Position numbers and translations under genes: made by a program | The notes under the pieces: generated by a model | Database searches by the model: none | What the model was told of the DNA's origin: nothing | The model's input: only the letters and a program-made list of their open reading frames with translations | In this document: piece by piece, positions 37,541 through 45,829 of the stretch | How positions within the stretch are numbered: position 1 is the first letter of the stretch | Layout: the number at the start of each line of letters is the position of its first letter | Source: Mesorhizobium sp. NBSH29 | GTDB taxonomy: Bacteria > Pseudomonadota > Alphaproteobacteria > Rhizobiales > Rhizobiaceae | Reading direction: 5' to 3' | Assembly: GCF_015500055.1 (NCBI RefSeq) | Contig: NZ_CP045492.1 | Span: 3,048,501-3,112,500 of the forward strand | DNA length: 64,000 nucleotides

Positions 37541-38173
37541 TCAGTTCGACGTTCCCGCAGCCGGCGCGTCGGCTGGGGCGGGTTGCGTACCAGGTGCCGT
37601 GCCTTCAGGTGTTACCGGCATGGTCGCCTGGCTGCCATCCTGCGCAGGGATTTCCAGCGGCGGAAGATCTTTAAGGGTCGCCGCAAGCGCAAGACCTACG
37701 TTCTGGGCGAGATCACGCGCAACGCCGTTTTGCCATATATTGGCAGCCTTGATCAGCTCGCGCGTTACGATCGGCCCGTCGGAAAGCAACTTGAGGCCGG
37801 TATCAGATTCATAGAACGCTGCTATTTCGCTGCATTGTGTTTCATTGAACACCCGCGCGTAAGCGAGTGCCGCTTCCTTTTCCAGGTCAGCACGGCGAGA
37901 AGCCATAGCAATAGCCTCCCCGTCGACTGTCTTGACGATGAGCTCCTGCAGATCCGGGTTCTTCTGGATCAGCTGGGTCTTCAAGGCTTGCGCTGCCTCG
38001 GGCAGAATTCCGTCATACGCGTCGGTGGCATTGATCGCCGCTATAGCAGCCCGCGCCGCCTTGAGGTGGCTATCGGAAACATCCTGAGCAAGAGAACCGG
38101 ACGACAGCAACGCCAATCCGGCAAAGGCTGCAAGGCCAACAACGGCACGGCGTGCGCGAGGTACAAAAGACAT
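37541..38173 (-). CDS. Exported DUF2059 protein
   Basis: A 210-residue protein with a signal peptide (about residues 1-29, ending SGSLAQ). The helical core contains the DUF2059 pattern ALAYARVFNETQCSEIAAFYESDTGLKLL. The C-terminal 40 residues are Pro/Ala/Gly-rich. The function of DUF2059 is unknown. It lies 6 bp downstream of rpiA and is probably co-transcribed, a conserved neighbourhood in rhizobia as far as I recall. Start at ATG 38173, six bases inside a possible TTG. Confidence 0.8.
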   Translation of the reverse strand: MSFVPRARRAVVGLAAFAGLALLSSGSLAQDVSDSHLKAARAAIAAINATDAYDGILPEAAQALKTQLIQKNPDLQELIVKTVDGEAIAMASRRADLEKEAALAYARVFNETQCSEIAAFYESDTGLKLLSDGPIVTRELIKAANIWQNGVARDLAQNVGLALAATLKDLPPLEIPAQDGSQATMPVTPEGTAPGTQPAPADAPAAGTSN

Positions 38174-38179
38174 GGTCAA

Positions 38180-38890
38180 TCAAACTCCTATTTGACGGGT
38201 CGCGTTCAAGGTCTGAATTCCGTCGGCGCCGGCCAGAATGGCAGTGGTCGCCAGCCCCAGAAACATTCCATGTTCCACGACGCCGGGAATGGCGTGCAGA
38301 GCCTCGGACAGCGCTCTTGTATCGGGAATGCGGCCAAAAGATGCATCGAGGATCAAGTGTCCGCCGTCTGTAACAAAAGCTTCGCCCCGCGTCATCCTCA
38401 ATGTCAGATCCCCCGGCAATCCTAGCTTTGCGGCGACCCTGAGTATGGCCAACCGCGTCGTTTCAAGCCCAAAACGGTTAACCTCTATGGGAAGTGGATA
38501 GCGCCCGAGTGTCTCGACATATTTGGACTGGTCGGCAATGACCACCATGGCAGCCGACGCACTTGCGACGATCTTCTCTCGCAACAAAGCTCCGCCGCCG
38601 CCTTTGATCAGGCCCAAAGCCGGGTCCACTTCATCGGCACCGTCAATGGTCAGGTCCAACTGGGGCATCTCATCAAGGCTGGTCAGCGGCACGCCAAGTT
38701 CCATACAAAGTGCTGCCGTGCGCTCTGAGGTCGGAACGCCGATCACATCCATGCCACCTGCCACCTTTTCGGCCAACAGTTTTACAAACTCTTCGGCGGT
38801 AGACCCCGAACCGATCCCAAGCCGCATACCGCTTTCCACATAAGAGAGCGCGGTGCGTGCAGCTTCGATTTTCAACGCCCTGGCGTCCAT
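38180..38890 (-). CDS. rpiA: Ribose-5-phosphate isomerase A
   Basis: A 236-residue enzyme of the non-oxidative pentose phosphate pathway. It has [11 protein letters not shown] for phosphate binding, the catalytic TIDGADEVD, and [12 protein letters not shown] with the catalytic lysine. The ATG at 38890 follows AGGAG at good spacing. It is the first gene of a two-gene unit with the DUF2059 gene. Confidence 0.95.
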   Translation of the reverse strand: MDARALKIEAARTALSYVESGMRLGIGSGSTAEEFVKLLAEKVAGGMDVIGVPTSERTAALCMELGVPLTSLDEMPQLDLTIDGADEVDPALGLIKGGGGALLREKIVASASAAMVVIADQSKYVETLGRYPLPIEVNRFGLETTRLAILRVAAKLGLPGDLTLRMTRGEAFVTDGGHLILDASFGRIPDTRALSEALHAIPGVVEHGMFLGLATTAILAGADGIQTLNATRQIGV

Positions 38891-39033
38891 TAAACTCCTG
38901 CCCATCCGTTTATGAAGTCGCCGCTCCTACCATTTTTGCCAGAACGGGCAAAGGGTTTCGCACCTTCATCACCCTTGCCTGCTTGCCTTTCACCGTTTAT
39001 CGGCAACCCGACAATTGGGCCGGGTGCAAATTC

Positions 39034-39726
39034 ATGAAAAAACCAATCATCGTATTCGATCTTGATGGCACCTTGGTTGATACCGCGCCCGATCTTCTGG
39101 CCAGCCTGAACCACAGTCTTGAGGCCGGTGGACTGGCGATGACCGATGCGACCGGCTTCCGCAGCTATGTCGGCAATGGTGGCCGAGTCATGATCGAGCG
39201 GGCCTATGCGGCGCAACGCAAACCCCTGGCGCCTGACGAGCATGACCGGCTCTACGCTGTGTTTCTGGACCATTACGGCACCCACATGCCGGGAGGCTCA
39301 AAACCCTATCCGGGCGTAATGAAGGCTATCCAGAAACTGCAGCAGGCAGGCTTTCTGGTTGCCATCTGCACCAACAAGACCGAAGCGCTGGCGCGGCAGT
39401 TGCTCGCTGCCCTTGGCATCGCTGATCAATTCGCTGCTATCTGCGGCCAGGACAGCTTCGCCATGCGCAAGCCCGACCCCCGCGCTTTGATCAACACCAT
39501 CGAACTGGCTGGAGGCGATGCGGAGCGGGCTGTGATGATCGGTGATTCGCGCACCGATATAGATACTGCAAAAGCAGCTGGCATTCCCGTCGTTGCGGTC
39601 GATTTTGGCTACACCGACAGGCATGTACGCGAATTCGAACCGTCAAAGATCATCTCGCACTTCGATCAATTGACGGTCGAACTGGTGCAGGGTCTGATGG
39701 CGAGTGCGCTTGGCAAGACTGCCTGA
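39034..39726 (+). CDS. HAD-family phosphoglycolate phosphatase-like enzyme
   Basis: A 230-residue HAD hydrolase with the nucleophile motif FDLDGTLVDTAPD (residues 8-20), a Thr motif in ICTNK, a lysine in RKPDP and the acidic motif GDSRTDIDTAKAAG. The alpha-helical cap follows motif I, as in Gph. It probably removes phosphate from 2-phosphoglycolate formed during DNA repair or by Rubisco, though HAD specificity is hard to read from sequence. Divergent from rpiA. Confidence 0.85.
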   Translation: MKKPIIVFDLDGTLVDTAPDLLASLNHSLEAGGLAMTDATGFRSYVGNGGRVMIERAYAAQRKPLAPDEHDRLYAVFLDHYGTHMPGGSKPYPGVMKAIQKLQQAGFLVAICTNKTEALARQLLAALGIADQFAAICGQDSFAMRKPDPRALINTIELAGGDAERAVMIGDSRTDIDTAKAAGIPVVAVDFGYTDRHVREFEPSKIISHFDQLTVELVQGLMASALGKTA

Positions 39727-39794
39727 AACGTAGCGGCCCTCCTTCTGCTTTCGCGATTGCCTTGCTAAGGCCACTAGGGGCCGATTGTAATCCA

Positions 39795-39838
39795 CAGTTC
39801 ACACTTCCATTGACGGATTGTGAACTGCGGGCTACAAA
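39795..39838 (+). promoter_or_regulatory. Promoter and operator-like inverted repeat of the toxin-antitoxin pair
   Basis: Perfect 9-bp inverted repeat arms CAGTTCACA (39795-39803) and TGTGAACTG (39819-39827), 15 bp apart. A -35-like TTGACG (39810-39815) and a -10-like TACAAA (39833-39838) lie 17 bp apart, so the right arm sits in the spacer. A bound antitoxin complex would block the polymerase, as is usual for autoregulated toxin-antitoxin operons. The expected transcript start almost coincides with the toxin ATG at 39844. Confidence 0.6.
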
Positions 39839-39843
39839 TTGAG

Positions 39844-40134
39844 ATGATCGAAGTTCGCCACAGCACCGTCTTTTCGAACTGGCTGAAGTCTCTCAAGGAC
39901 GTGCGCGCCCAAGCCCGGATTGAGATCAGGATCGCCCGCGTCGAGCTCGGCAACCTCGGGGACGCCAGGTTCTTTGACGGGATAGGTGAACTTCGTATCG
40001 ACTATGGTCCGGGTTATCGCGTCTACCTCGTGAAGCGCGGCAACACGGTCGTCATCCTACTTTGCGGCGGCGACAAGTCTTCGCAAAAGAAGGATATCAA
40101 GAGTGCCATTGCGATGGCTAAGGAGTTGGATTGA
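39844..40134 (+). CDS. Type II toxin, RelE/ParE superfamily (HI1419/TIGR02683 type)
   Basis: A 96-residue protein with the compact RelE-like layout: two N-terminal helices (STVFSNWLKSLKDVRAQARI), the FFDGIGELRIDYGPGYRVYLVKRGNTVVILL beta sheet, then the DKSSQKKDI motif. That order is diagnostic for the addiction-module killer family. Such toxins usually cleave mRNA on the ribosome. The toxin comes first and the antitoxin follows with a 1-base stop/start overlap, the HigBA-like order of this family. Confidence 0.87.
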   Translation: MIEVRHSTVFSNWLKSLKDVRAQARIEIRIARVELGNLGDARFFDGIGELRIDYGPGYRVYLVKRGNTVVILLCGGDKSSQKKDIKSAIAMAKELD

Positions 40135-40457
40135 TGGCTATCGAAACCCACAAGTGGGACGTAACCGAGTACCTCGACAACGAAGAAGCCATCTTCGCTT
40201 ATATCGAGGCAGCGTTTGAGGACGGCGACCCTGTACTGATCAAGAAGGCGCTCGGTGAAGTCGCGCGCGCCAGGGGCATGACGGCCATGGCGAAGGAATC
40301 CGGCGTCACCCGCGAAGCGCTCTATAAGGCGCTCAGCGAGAACGGAGATCCAAAGCTTTCAACTCTGCTGGGTGTCGCGAAGGCCCTTGGTGTCCGGCTG
40401 ACAATTGCGCCGGCTGCTACTGTTTCCGATTATGCCGAGCCCCGCCATGGCGCGTAG
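40134..40457 (+). CDS. Antitoxin with HTH domain (HI1420/TIGR02684 type)
   Basis: A 107-residue protein: an N-terminal segment with KWDVTEYLDNEEAIFAYIEAAFEDGD, the pattern of the addiction-module antidote family, and a C-terminal helix-turn-helix (MTAMAKESGVTREALYKALS, then LGVAKALGVRL). The ATG at 40134 shares its A with the toxin TGA. It should neutralise the upstream toxin and repress the operon at the inverted repeat near 39.8 kb. Confidence 0.87.
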   Translation: MAIETHKWDVTEYLDNEEAIFAYIEAAFEDGDPVLIKKALGEVARARGMTAMAKESGVTREALYKALSENGDPKLSTLLGVAKALGVRLTIAPAATVSDYAEPRHGA

Positions 40458-40517
40458 ATAGATGGACTCTCTCGCCTGCACTTGCTTCTATGCGGCGCGA
40501 AGATCAGCCGGAGGGGG

Positions 40518-41399
40518 ATGCGGTGCTGTATTCTTATTGCAATGTTTAGGGGCTACTGGATCGCGGGAATTGTGCTTGGATTGATCGTCTTCTCGTTTTC
40601 AGGAAGCGCCCAGGAAGGCCAAGGGGTGTCCAAAGAGCGCCCAGCCGATGAAGATACTAAACCCGCCGAGCCCGGCAATGCCGATCCCAAACCCAAGAAC
40701 CTTTCGGCTCCAGTTTTGGCTATCGATACCCCAGTTCAGCCCTCCCCCGCCGCCAATGGCGAGCCCGCATCCGATCAGAGTGAGAAACCCGATTTGGAAG
40801 GTTCGGTTCGCATCACTGACGCCGCGAAGCGGAGCCCGACAGCCACCGAATGGCAAAAAGACCCGACAATCATCCTTTCGATCATCGTCGCTATTATTTC
40901 CGTTTCGGCGCTGGTCTACACTGTCTTGAGCAGCAAGCGTGCCGAGCGCATCGCCAAGTCGCAAACAAGGGCTTATCTCGGCATTGAATTTGCCAAGGTC
41001 ACAATGGTGCCCGGCAAACCCACACATTTCAGCGTCAACGTTAAGAACAGCGGGAACAGCCCCGCCACGATCACCAAGTTGCTGTTCGCCGCGATGTTCG
41101 TCCAGGGCAAGTACAGCGACGACTTGCGAAATCAGGCCATGCCGCGAAAAGCGGGCGTCATCCCGCCAAATAGTTCGATCACCCTGCAAGCTGCCAACAC
41201 CTACGTCGACTTTCAGGGTATCCAAGCAAAAATCGTCACCGGCGAATTTTCGGCTTACGTGTTCATGCATGTGGAGTACAGGGACGTATTCGGTGCCGTT
41301 CAGGCTTTGGAGATAACGAGGTTTGCCTACAGAACCGATTTGAGGGCTGGCTTGATCCAAGACCCTGAAATCCCCGACAAGCATTACGAGGTAGCCTAG
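40518..41399 (+). CDS. Orphan two-helix membrane protein
   Basis: About 293 residues with no family I can name. The start has a hydrophobic signal or anchor (about residues 10-30). A Pro/Glu/Asp-rich, probably periplasmic stretch of ~80 residues follows, then a strong membrane helix (about 117-137, in TIILSIIVAIISVSALVY). A beta-rich domain of ~150 residues contains VKNSGNSPATITKLLF and a late HVEYRDVFG, which look like an Ig-like fold. The pattern 'TRAYLGIE ... NSGNSPA' is one I associate with proteins of variable genome regions. The ATG at 40518 has GGAGGGGG just upstream, rather close. Frames on the opposite strand are shadows. Confidence 0.6.
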   Translation: MRCCILIAMFRGYWIAGIVLGLIVFSFSGSAQEGQGVSKERPADEDTKPAEPGNADPKPKNLSAPVLAIDTPVQPSPAANGEPASDQSEKPDLEGSVRITDAAKRSPTATEWQKDPTIILSIIVAIISVSALVYTVLSSKRAERIAKSQTRAYLGIEFAKVTMVPGKPTHFSVNVKNSGNSPATITKLLFAAMFVQGKYSDDLRNQAMPRKAGVIPPNSSITLQAANTYVDFQGIQAKIVTGEFSAYVFMHVEYRDVFGAVQALEITRFAYRTDLRAGLIQDPEIPDKHYEVA

Positions 41400-41581
41400 A
41401 AACAAGGCACATGCCGCGACCATCCGCATGGCCATGCGAACACCTCGCATCTGACGGTGACCGGGATCTGCACATGCGTATTATTCGGTATCGGCTGCCC
41501 CGCTCTCCTTCCGACGCCGAAAAGGAAGAAGTACAAAATCCACGGATTTCTCACGGACTCAGCAACCATGTTTCACTAGCG

Positions 41582-41608
41582 TTCGCCTTTCGGCTCAAGA
41601 AAGGTGAA
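41582..41608. other. Hairpin between the orphan membrane protein gene and tRNA-Val
   Basis: Arms TTCGCCTTTC (41582-41591) and GAAAGGTGAA (41599-41608) pair over 10 bp with one G-U, loop of 7. No T tract follows on either strand, so it is not a standard terminator. It may help end the tRNA or the membrane-protein transcript. Confidence 0.35.
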
Positions 41609-41649
41609 GTGACATGATAAGGTATGCTATTGAAAACATTAAAAGAAAA

Positions 41650-41724
41650 TGGTGGGCGATGCAGGGATTGAACCTGCGACCCCACCCGTGTGAAGGGTGT
41701 GCTCTCCCGCTGAGCTAATCGCCC
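41650..41724 (-). tRNA. tRNA-Val (anticodon CAC)
   Basis: On the minus strand 75 bases fold as a full cloverleaf. The acceptor stem is GGGCGAT/ATCGCCC, D-arm GCTC...GAGC, anticodon stem CACCC/GGGTG around the loop TTCACAC (anticodon CAC), and T-arm GCAGG-TTCAATC-CCTGC. A discriminator A and an encoded CCA end at 41650. All stems pair perfectly. The accessory genes at 39.8-41.4 kb lie immediately beyond its 3' end. Confidence 0.97.
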
Positions 41725-41843
41725 GTCCGGCCAAAGGCTGGAACAGGCGGCGATATAGGGGAGCATGGACGCTCAAGTCAAGGATGTGTTTGCACAGCTC
41801 GCTGGCACGCCGCAACGAGAACGGCGCATCTCCAGCTTGGGCG

Positions 41844-43967
41844 CTACAACGGGTTGCGCAGCGGCTGTTCACCCGTCGGCATATTGAGATCCGGCAGCTT
41901 TTCCATTGGTGGAATGATTACATCGGCCTGCGGGGCGACACTGGACGTTCCGGCATTGTCGAGCCGCACGCGCTGGACTGTTGCCGACGAGTCCGCGACG
42001 GGCATCGCCTCAAAGGCATCGTCAGGCATTTCGCGCACCGCATCCACTTTCTGGATTGCTTCGAGAAGATGCGCATCGCGGTCATACACATCGGCAAAAT
42101 ACTGAACCGTCCCCGAGGCATCGGGCCATGCCGTAAAATAGGCGACGTAGACGGGGATATTGCGCCCTACCCGCTCTGAGGAATGGCCCTTCTTCAGCTT
42201 GGCCGCAACATGATCGACTGTAGTTCCAAGCACCGCAGCCGCCATTTCCCGGGGCTGCTGCAGGCGCACGCAGCCGTGGCTGAAGGCGCGCATGTCACGT
42301 TGGAAAAGGCTGCGGCTCGGCGTGTCATGCATATAGATGGCGTGCTTGTTGGGGAACAAGATCTTCAGCTCGCCCAGCGCATTGGCCTCACTGGGCTGTT
42401 GCCGCACGTTATAGGGAATACTCGAGCCATAACTGCTCCAGTTGATTGCCGATGAGGGGATTTTCTTGCCGCGCGAATCTGTCACTTCGTAGCCGGAACG
42501 GTCCAGATAGCCCGGATCGCGACGCAGCCTAGGCAGCATTTCATTCACCAGGATCGACTGCGGAACGCCCCAATATGGGTTGTAATCCACTGTTTCGATC
42601 TCGTCATAAAAGAAGCTGGTCTGATTGGACGGGCGGCCGATCACCACCCGCATCGACAGTTTTTCAACGCCGTCTTCGACGTAGGCGGCGGTATAGGCGG
42701 GCTGGTTGATGAACACGCGCGTTTCGCCGAGCGTTTGCGGCAGCCATCGTAGTTGCTCAAGCGCTACCTTAACCTTGTCCAGCCGGTCGGCTTTCGAAGT
42801 GCCTGCAAGGGCTGCGACCGTACGCGGTCCAATGACGCCATCGCCCTTCAGCCCGGCGCGCTTTTGCGCTGCCTTGATGACCGGCACAATTTCATCGACA
42901 TAGTCTTCGCTAGTGGCAAGCCGCGCCAGAACCTCGCCGTGGGCACCGCCAAACGCATCATCCATATCGGCGGCAATAAGGTGCAGCAGCTTGGGCAATT
43001 CCGTACTTGTCTCGCCGGGGCGAAGCAAAAGGTCGCGGTCGACAACAATCTGGTTGTCCTCGCTAGCCTTTAACGAGGCCAGCTCATCGCGCAAAATCCG
43101 GTATTCGCTCCCTTGCGGATGGAAGGAGGCCAGATAGGTTTCAACGCCCTCGCCACTGGCTAGGCGGCTGAGCGCGCTTTGCATATCCAGCGGCTTGGCT
43201 GCAAAGTCATGGTAACCCGACAGCTTGTTCGGGTTGATGCGACCGTTCTGGGCATCATTGATATAGCGCAGAACACGCGCCGAAAGCGCCATTTCGAAAC
43301 GCACAAACTCGTTAGTGGCCGCACCAGCGGATGGAACTGCAATTCGATATTCTGCAGGGTCAAGACCCTCGCTGGCCGCGCCATCAAGAACACGCAAAAC
43401 GTCCCCGGCACGGCTGTTTACCGCATTGTCGGTGATCCACATGAAATCGGGATGCGCGCTGTAATGAACGACGAGCGCCTTGCCGATGTCCTTTTCGGCG
43501 TTCAGCGCAAAGCCTTCTAAACCGGGAAGCGCTGCTCGCAACCCCATGGGTGCTGGCAACGCCGAAGCAGTTTCACCCGCCAGGCCGGTAGCTGAAGCGG
43601 ACTGCGACACGAGCTTGATCAGCGGCGCAAAATCAACGGCGACCAAGGGGTCGGGGCGATAATTGTAATAGGAAGGCGAATCGATAGTGACGACAGCCGC
43701 CGCAGGTTGCCGTGGTCGTGCCTGCTGCGTTGAATTTGCACGCTCCTTTGCCTGCGCGCTTTCCTTACGTGTCGGCTTTTTGGGTGCGGCCGGGAAATTG
43801 TTCCGCGGCGTGGCATCACGGCGTACAGGGGTGTCATTGCGTTGCGCGCGAATGCCGCCTCCGAACAACCGGTTAAACAGCCCTTCGGCGCGCGCATCGG
43901 GGATGCCCGTTCCAAGTGTCATCGCCATCGCAAGCGCCAGCGATATCGTGGTAACCGGTAGACTCAT
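41844..43967 (-). CDS. L,D-transpeptidase, YcbB (LdtD)-like
   Basis: A 707-residue exported enzyme. The signal peptide (about 1-27, ending DARA) is followed by a Lys/Arg/Pro-rich linker, a scaffold region (about 100-380), a peptidoglycan-binding motif near GDGVIGPRTVAAL, and the YkuD catalytic domain with MHDTPSRSLFQRDMRAFSHG and the nucleophile C566 in HGCVR. It makes 3-3 crosslinks in murein or attaches proteins to it. Polar-growing Rhizobiales are rich in L,D-transpeptidases. ATG at 43967 has GGAGAGGG upstream. The C-terminal ~80 residues are acidic and Pro-rich. Confidence 0.9.
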   Translation of the reverse strand: MSLPVTTISLALAMAMTLGTGIPDARAEGLFNRLFGGGIRAQRNDTPVRRDATPRNNFPAAPKKPTRKESAQAKERANSTQQARPRQPAAAVVTIDSPSYYNYRPDPLVAVDFAPLIKLVSQSASATGLAGETASALPAPMGLRAALPGLEGFALNAEKDIGKALVVHYSAHPDFMWITDNAVNSRAGDVLRVLDGAASEGLDPAEYRIAVPSAGAATNEFVRFEMALSARVLRYINDAQNGRINPNKLSGYHDFAAKPLDMQSALSRLASGEGVETYLASFHPQGSEYRILRDELASLKASEDNQIVVDRDLLLRPGETSTELPKLLHLIAADMDDAFGGAHGEVLARLATSEDYVDEIVPVIKAAQKRAGLKGDGVIGPRTVAALAGTSKADRLDKVKVALEQLRWLPQTLGETRVFINQPAYTAAYVEDGVEKLSMRVVIGRPSNQTSFFYDEIETVDYNPYWGVPQSILVNEMLPRLRRDPGYLDRSGYEVTDSRGKKIPSSAINWSSYGSSIPYNVRQQPSEANALGELKILFPNKHAIYMHDTPSRSLFQRDMRAFSHGCVRLQQPREMAAAVLGTTVDHVAAKLKKGHSSERVGRNIPVYVAYFTAWPDASGTVQYFADVYDRDAHLLEAIQKVDAVREMPDDAFEAMPVADSSATVQRVRLDNAGTSSVAPQADVIIPPMEKLPDLNMPTGEQPLRNPL

Positions 43968-44188
43968 CCAACCCTCTCCGTCGTCGTCGTCAGTCCCATA
44001 TAGCAGGCCTTGTGCCGACACGCACCGACACAGGTGCGGATACGCGAACAATATCGTTCATAGACAATCGTAGATACCCTTTCGTTAAGCTGCGATGAAA
44101 CTGAAAAACTCCGGCCCAGCTGCCGCTGAAGGTCGGAGGCAATTGACCCGGTCACCGGAGGCCGCACTCTGTGAGCGCGGCGGTGTCC

Positions 44189-44935
44189 TCAGACATTTGC
44201 TCCCCCATCAGCCGTAATGGCGGCACCGGTGACAAACCGCGATTGCGGCCCAGCCAGCCAGCCGACCAGCGAAGCGATATCGCCCGGCTCTCCATAACGC
44301 TGAATGGCCATCGCTGCGCGCTGACCATCTGAATAAGGACCGTTTGCAGGGTTCATGTCGGTGTTCGTCGAGCCTGGATTGACAGCATTGACCGTGATGC
44401 CCCGCGGTCCGAGATCCCTTGCCAGCGCCTTGGTCAGCGCCACGAGGCCGGCTTTGCTGGCCGAGTACGCCGCGAGCCCGGGCGACGTAACCCGGTCGGC
44501 AAGATTGCTGGCAATGGAAATAATCCGCCCGCCCTCGCCCAGATGCTTCGATGCAGCCTGTGACGCCACGAAGGCAGCCCGGAGATTGACCGATATGCTG
44601 TCGTCAAAATCCTCCAGGCTGAGCGCGTCGACCGGCGCCGCACGCCAAATGCCGGCACTATTGACCAAAATGTCGAGGCGGCCAAATACCTCGACTGTTT
44701 TTTCTACGGCTGCCGTTACGGACCCGGCATCTCGGTTGTCCGCTTTAATGGCAAGCGCCTTGCCACCTACCGCCTGGATTTCGGTGACCACGGTCCCAGC
44801 CAGTTGCTTGCCATGGACATAGGTGATCGCAACGCGCGCGCCCTGCAGGGCGAGGTGCCGCGCGATCGCTGCTCCAATGCCACGGCTTCCGCCAGTTACC
44901 AGCGCGACCTTGCCGGTCAAGTCATTTGTCGTCAT
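44189..44935 (-). CDS. SDR-family oxidoreductase, classical type
   Basis: A 248-residue enzyme with the cofactor motif TGGSRGIGAAIA, NSAG, the serine in SIASN, and the catalytic YSASK, all intact. SDRs of this kind are annotated as 3-oxoacyl-ACP reductases or NAD(P)-dependent alcohol dehydrogenases; the substrate is unknown. The ATG at 44935 has GGAGA upstream and is preferred to the ATG at 44947. It is divergent from a TetR gene, with an inverted repeat just upstream, so TetR control is likely. Confidence 0.88.
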   Translation of the reverse strand: MTTNDLTGKVALVTGGSRGIGAAIARHLALQGARVAITYVHGKQLAGTVVTEIQAVGGKALAIKADNRDAGSVTAAVEKTVEVFGRLDILVNSAGIWRAAPVDALSLEDFDDSISVNLRAAFVASQAASKHLGEGGRIISIASNLADRVTSPGLAAYSASKAGLVALTKALARDLGPRGITVNAVNPGSTNTDMNPANGPYSDGQRAAMAIQRYGEPGDIASLVGWLAGPQSRFVTGAAITADGGANV

Positions 44936-44950
44936 GCGAGTCTCCATTTT

Positions 44951-44966
44951 TGTATCAATCGATACA
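44951..44966. promoter_or_regulatory. Inverted repeat, probable TetR operator
   Basis: TGTATC-AATC-GATACA is a perfect 6-bp inverted repeat with a 4-bp spacer, in the 101-bp gap between the SDR gene (minus) and the TetR gene (plus). It lies 16 bp upstream of the SDR ATG, where a repressor would block transcription. Binding by the adjacent regulator is inferred. Confidence 0.6.
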
Positions 44967-45036
44967 TAAATAAGTGGCAAACTTGTCGAAGGCCGTCAAG
45001 CCGTTTATGTAGCGTCTAATACAGAAAGGTTTTTCG

Positions 45037-45648
45037 ATGCGAGGTCGCCCCCGCAGCTTTGATCGAGCCGACGCGTTAAACCGCGCGATGCAGGTATTTT
45101 GGGCCAAAGGCTATGAAGGAACCTCGCTCACCGACCTGACGGTGGCGATGGGCATCAACGCGCCGAGCCTCTATGCGGCGTTCCGCAGCAAGGAAGCGCT
45201 ATTCCTCGAGGCGACACAACTTTACTCGAGTTCCGAAGGATCGTGCATATTTTCAGCTTTGCTTGAAGGTGAGACCGCGCGCGCGGCGATTGTAGGCTTT
45301 TTGACAGAATCGGCAAAAAGCTACTCACAACCTGACAAACCCAAAGGCTGCATGGTCACGCTGGGCGCACTGCACGTAGATCCCTCTAGCACATTGGTGT
45401 GTACCGACCTGCGGCGCCGACGTTCCGAAAATCTTGCGGCCCTCGAAAGGCGCATCGCACAAGGCATCGAGGCGGGCGACGTACCAGCAACAGCTGACGC
45501 AAAATCCGTCGCGGCATTTTATCAAGCGGTGCAGCACGGTATGTCGATCCAGGCGAATGATGGCGCATCAGGCGCACACCTGATGCAGACGGTCGCGGGT
45601 GCGATGTATGCCTGGGAAGGTCTGACGGCAGGCGATCTGAAATCCTGA
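45037..45648 (+). CDS. TetR/AcrR-family transcriptional regulator
   Basis: A 203-residue repressor. The N-terminal HTH (about residues 24-52) contains GTSLTDLTVAMGINAPSLYAAFRSKEAL, and the basic start MRGRPRSFD is typical of this subgroup, whose ligand domains sense small organics. Helical C-terminal ligand domain complete. It probably controls the divergent SDR gene and itself. Its stop is 2 bp before the truncated hydrolase copy. Confidence 0.9.
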   Translation: MRGRPRSFDRADALNRAMQVFWAKGYEGTSLTDLTVAMGINAPSLYAAFRSKEALFLEATQLYSSSEGSCIFSALLEGETARAAIVGFLTESAKSYSQPDKPKGCMVTLGALHVDPSSTLVCTDLRRRRSENLAALERRIAQGIEAGDVPATADAKSVAAFYQAVQHGMSIQANDGASGAHLMQTVAGAMYAWEGLTAGDLKS

Positions 45649-45650
45649 AT

Positions 45651-45829
45651 GTTCAGGCAGCCAGGCTCCGGTTCTCCGCGCCAACAAAGCTGACCGTTTC
45701 AGCAACGACATCGGCATCGGCCAAAATGCGGCGGTGACCCAGACCCGGCGTCCAGTGAACCCGTACATGCGGCCCCGCTGTCCTGAGCGCTCCGGCCGCC
45801 ACCTCGTGATCATCTGGCGCGTGGATGAC
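45651..45829 (-). pseudogene. Truncated copy of the alpha/beta-hydrolase gene 3' end
   Basis: 179 bp almost identical to 47428-47615, the last ~60 codons of the intact hydrolase on the same strand. I count three substitutions and one 9-bp deletion (after the codons for GPHVRV, counted towards the N-terminus). It encodes the HAPDD acidic and GLGHRR histidine motifs but not the nucleophile elbow or the N-terminal 240 residues, so it cannot be a working hydrolase. A 100-codon frame running into unrelated DNA upstream is not a real gene. It forms the left arm of a direct repeat around the membrane-protein gene. Confidence 0.9.

Noticed and set aside
37499-38425. A 308-codon plus-strand frame across the DUF2059 and rpiA genes
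   Set aside because: It is the complement of two well-supported genes and is rich in Arg/Cys/Ser with no motifs.
40599-41450. Long minus-strand frame opposite the orphan membrane protein gene
   Set aside because: It has no conserved motif; the plus-strand frame has a Shine-Dalgarno, an export signal and a clear membrane helix.
39730-41650. Attachment-site repeats of an integrative element at tRNA-Val
   Set aside because: No second copy of the tRNA 3' end and no integrase gene were found by eye in this interval.
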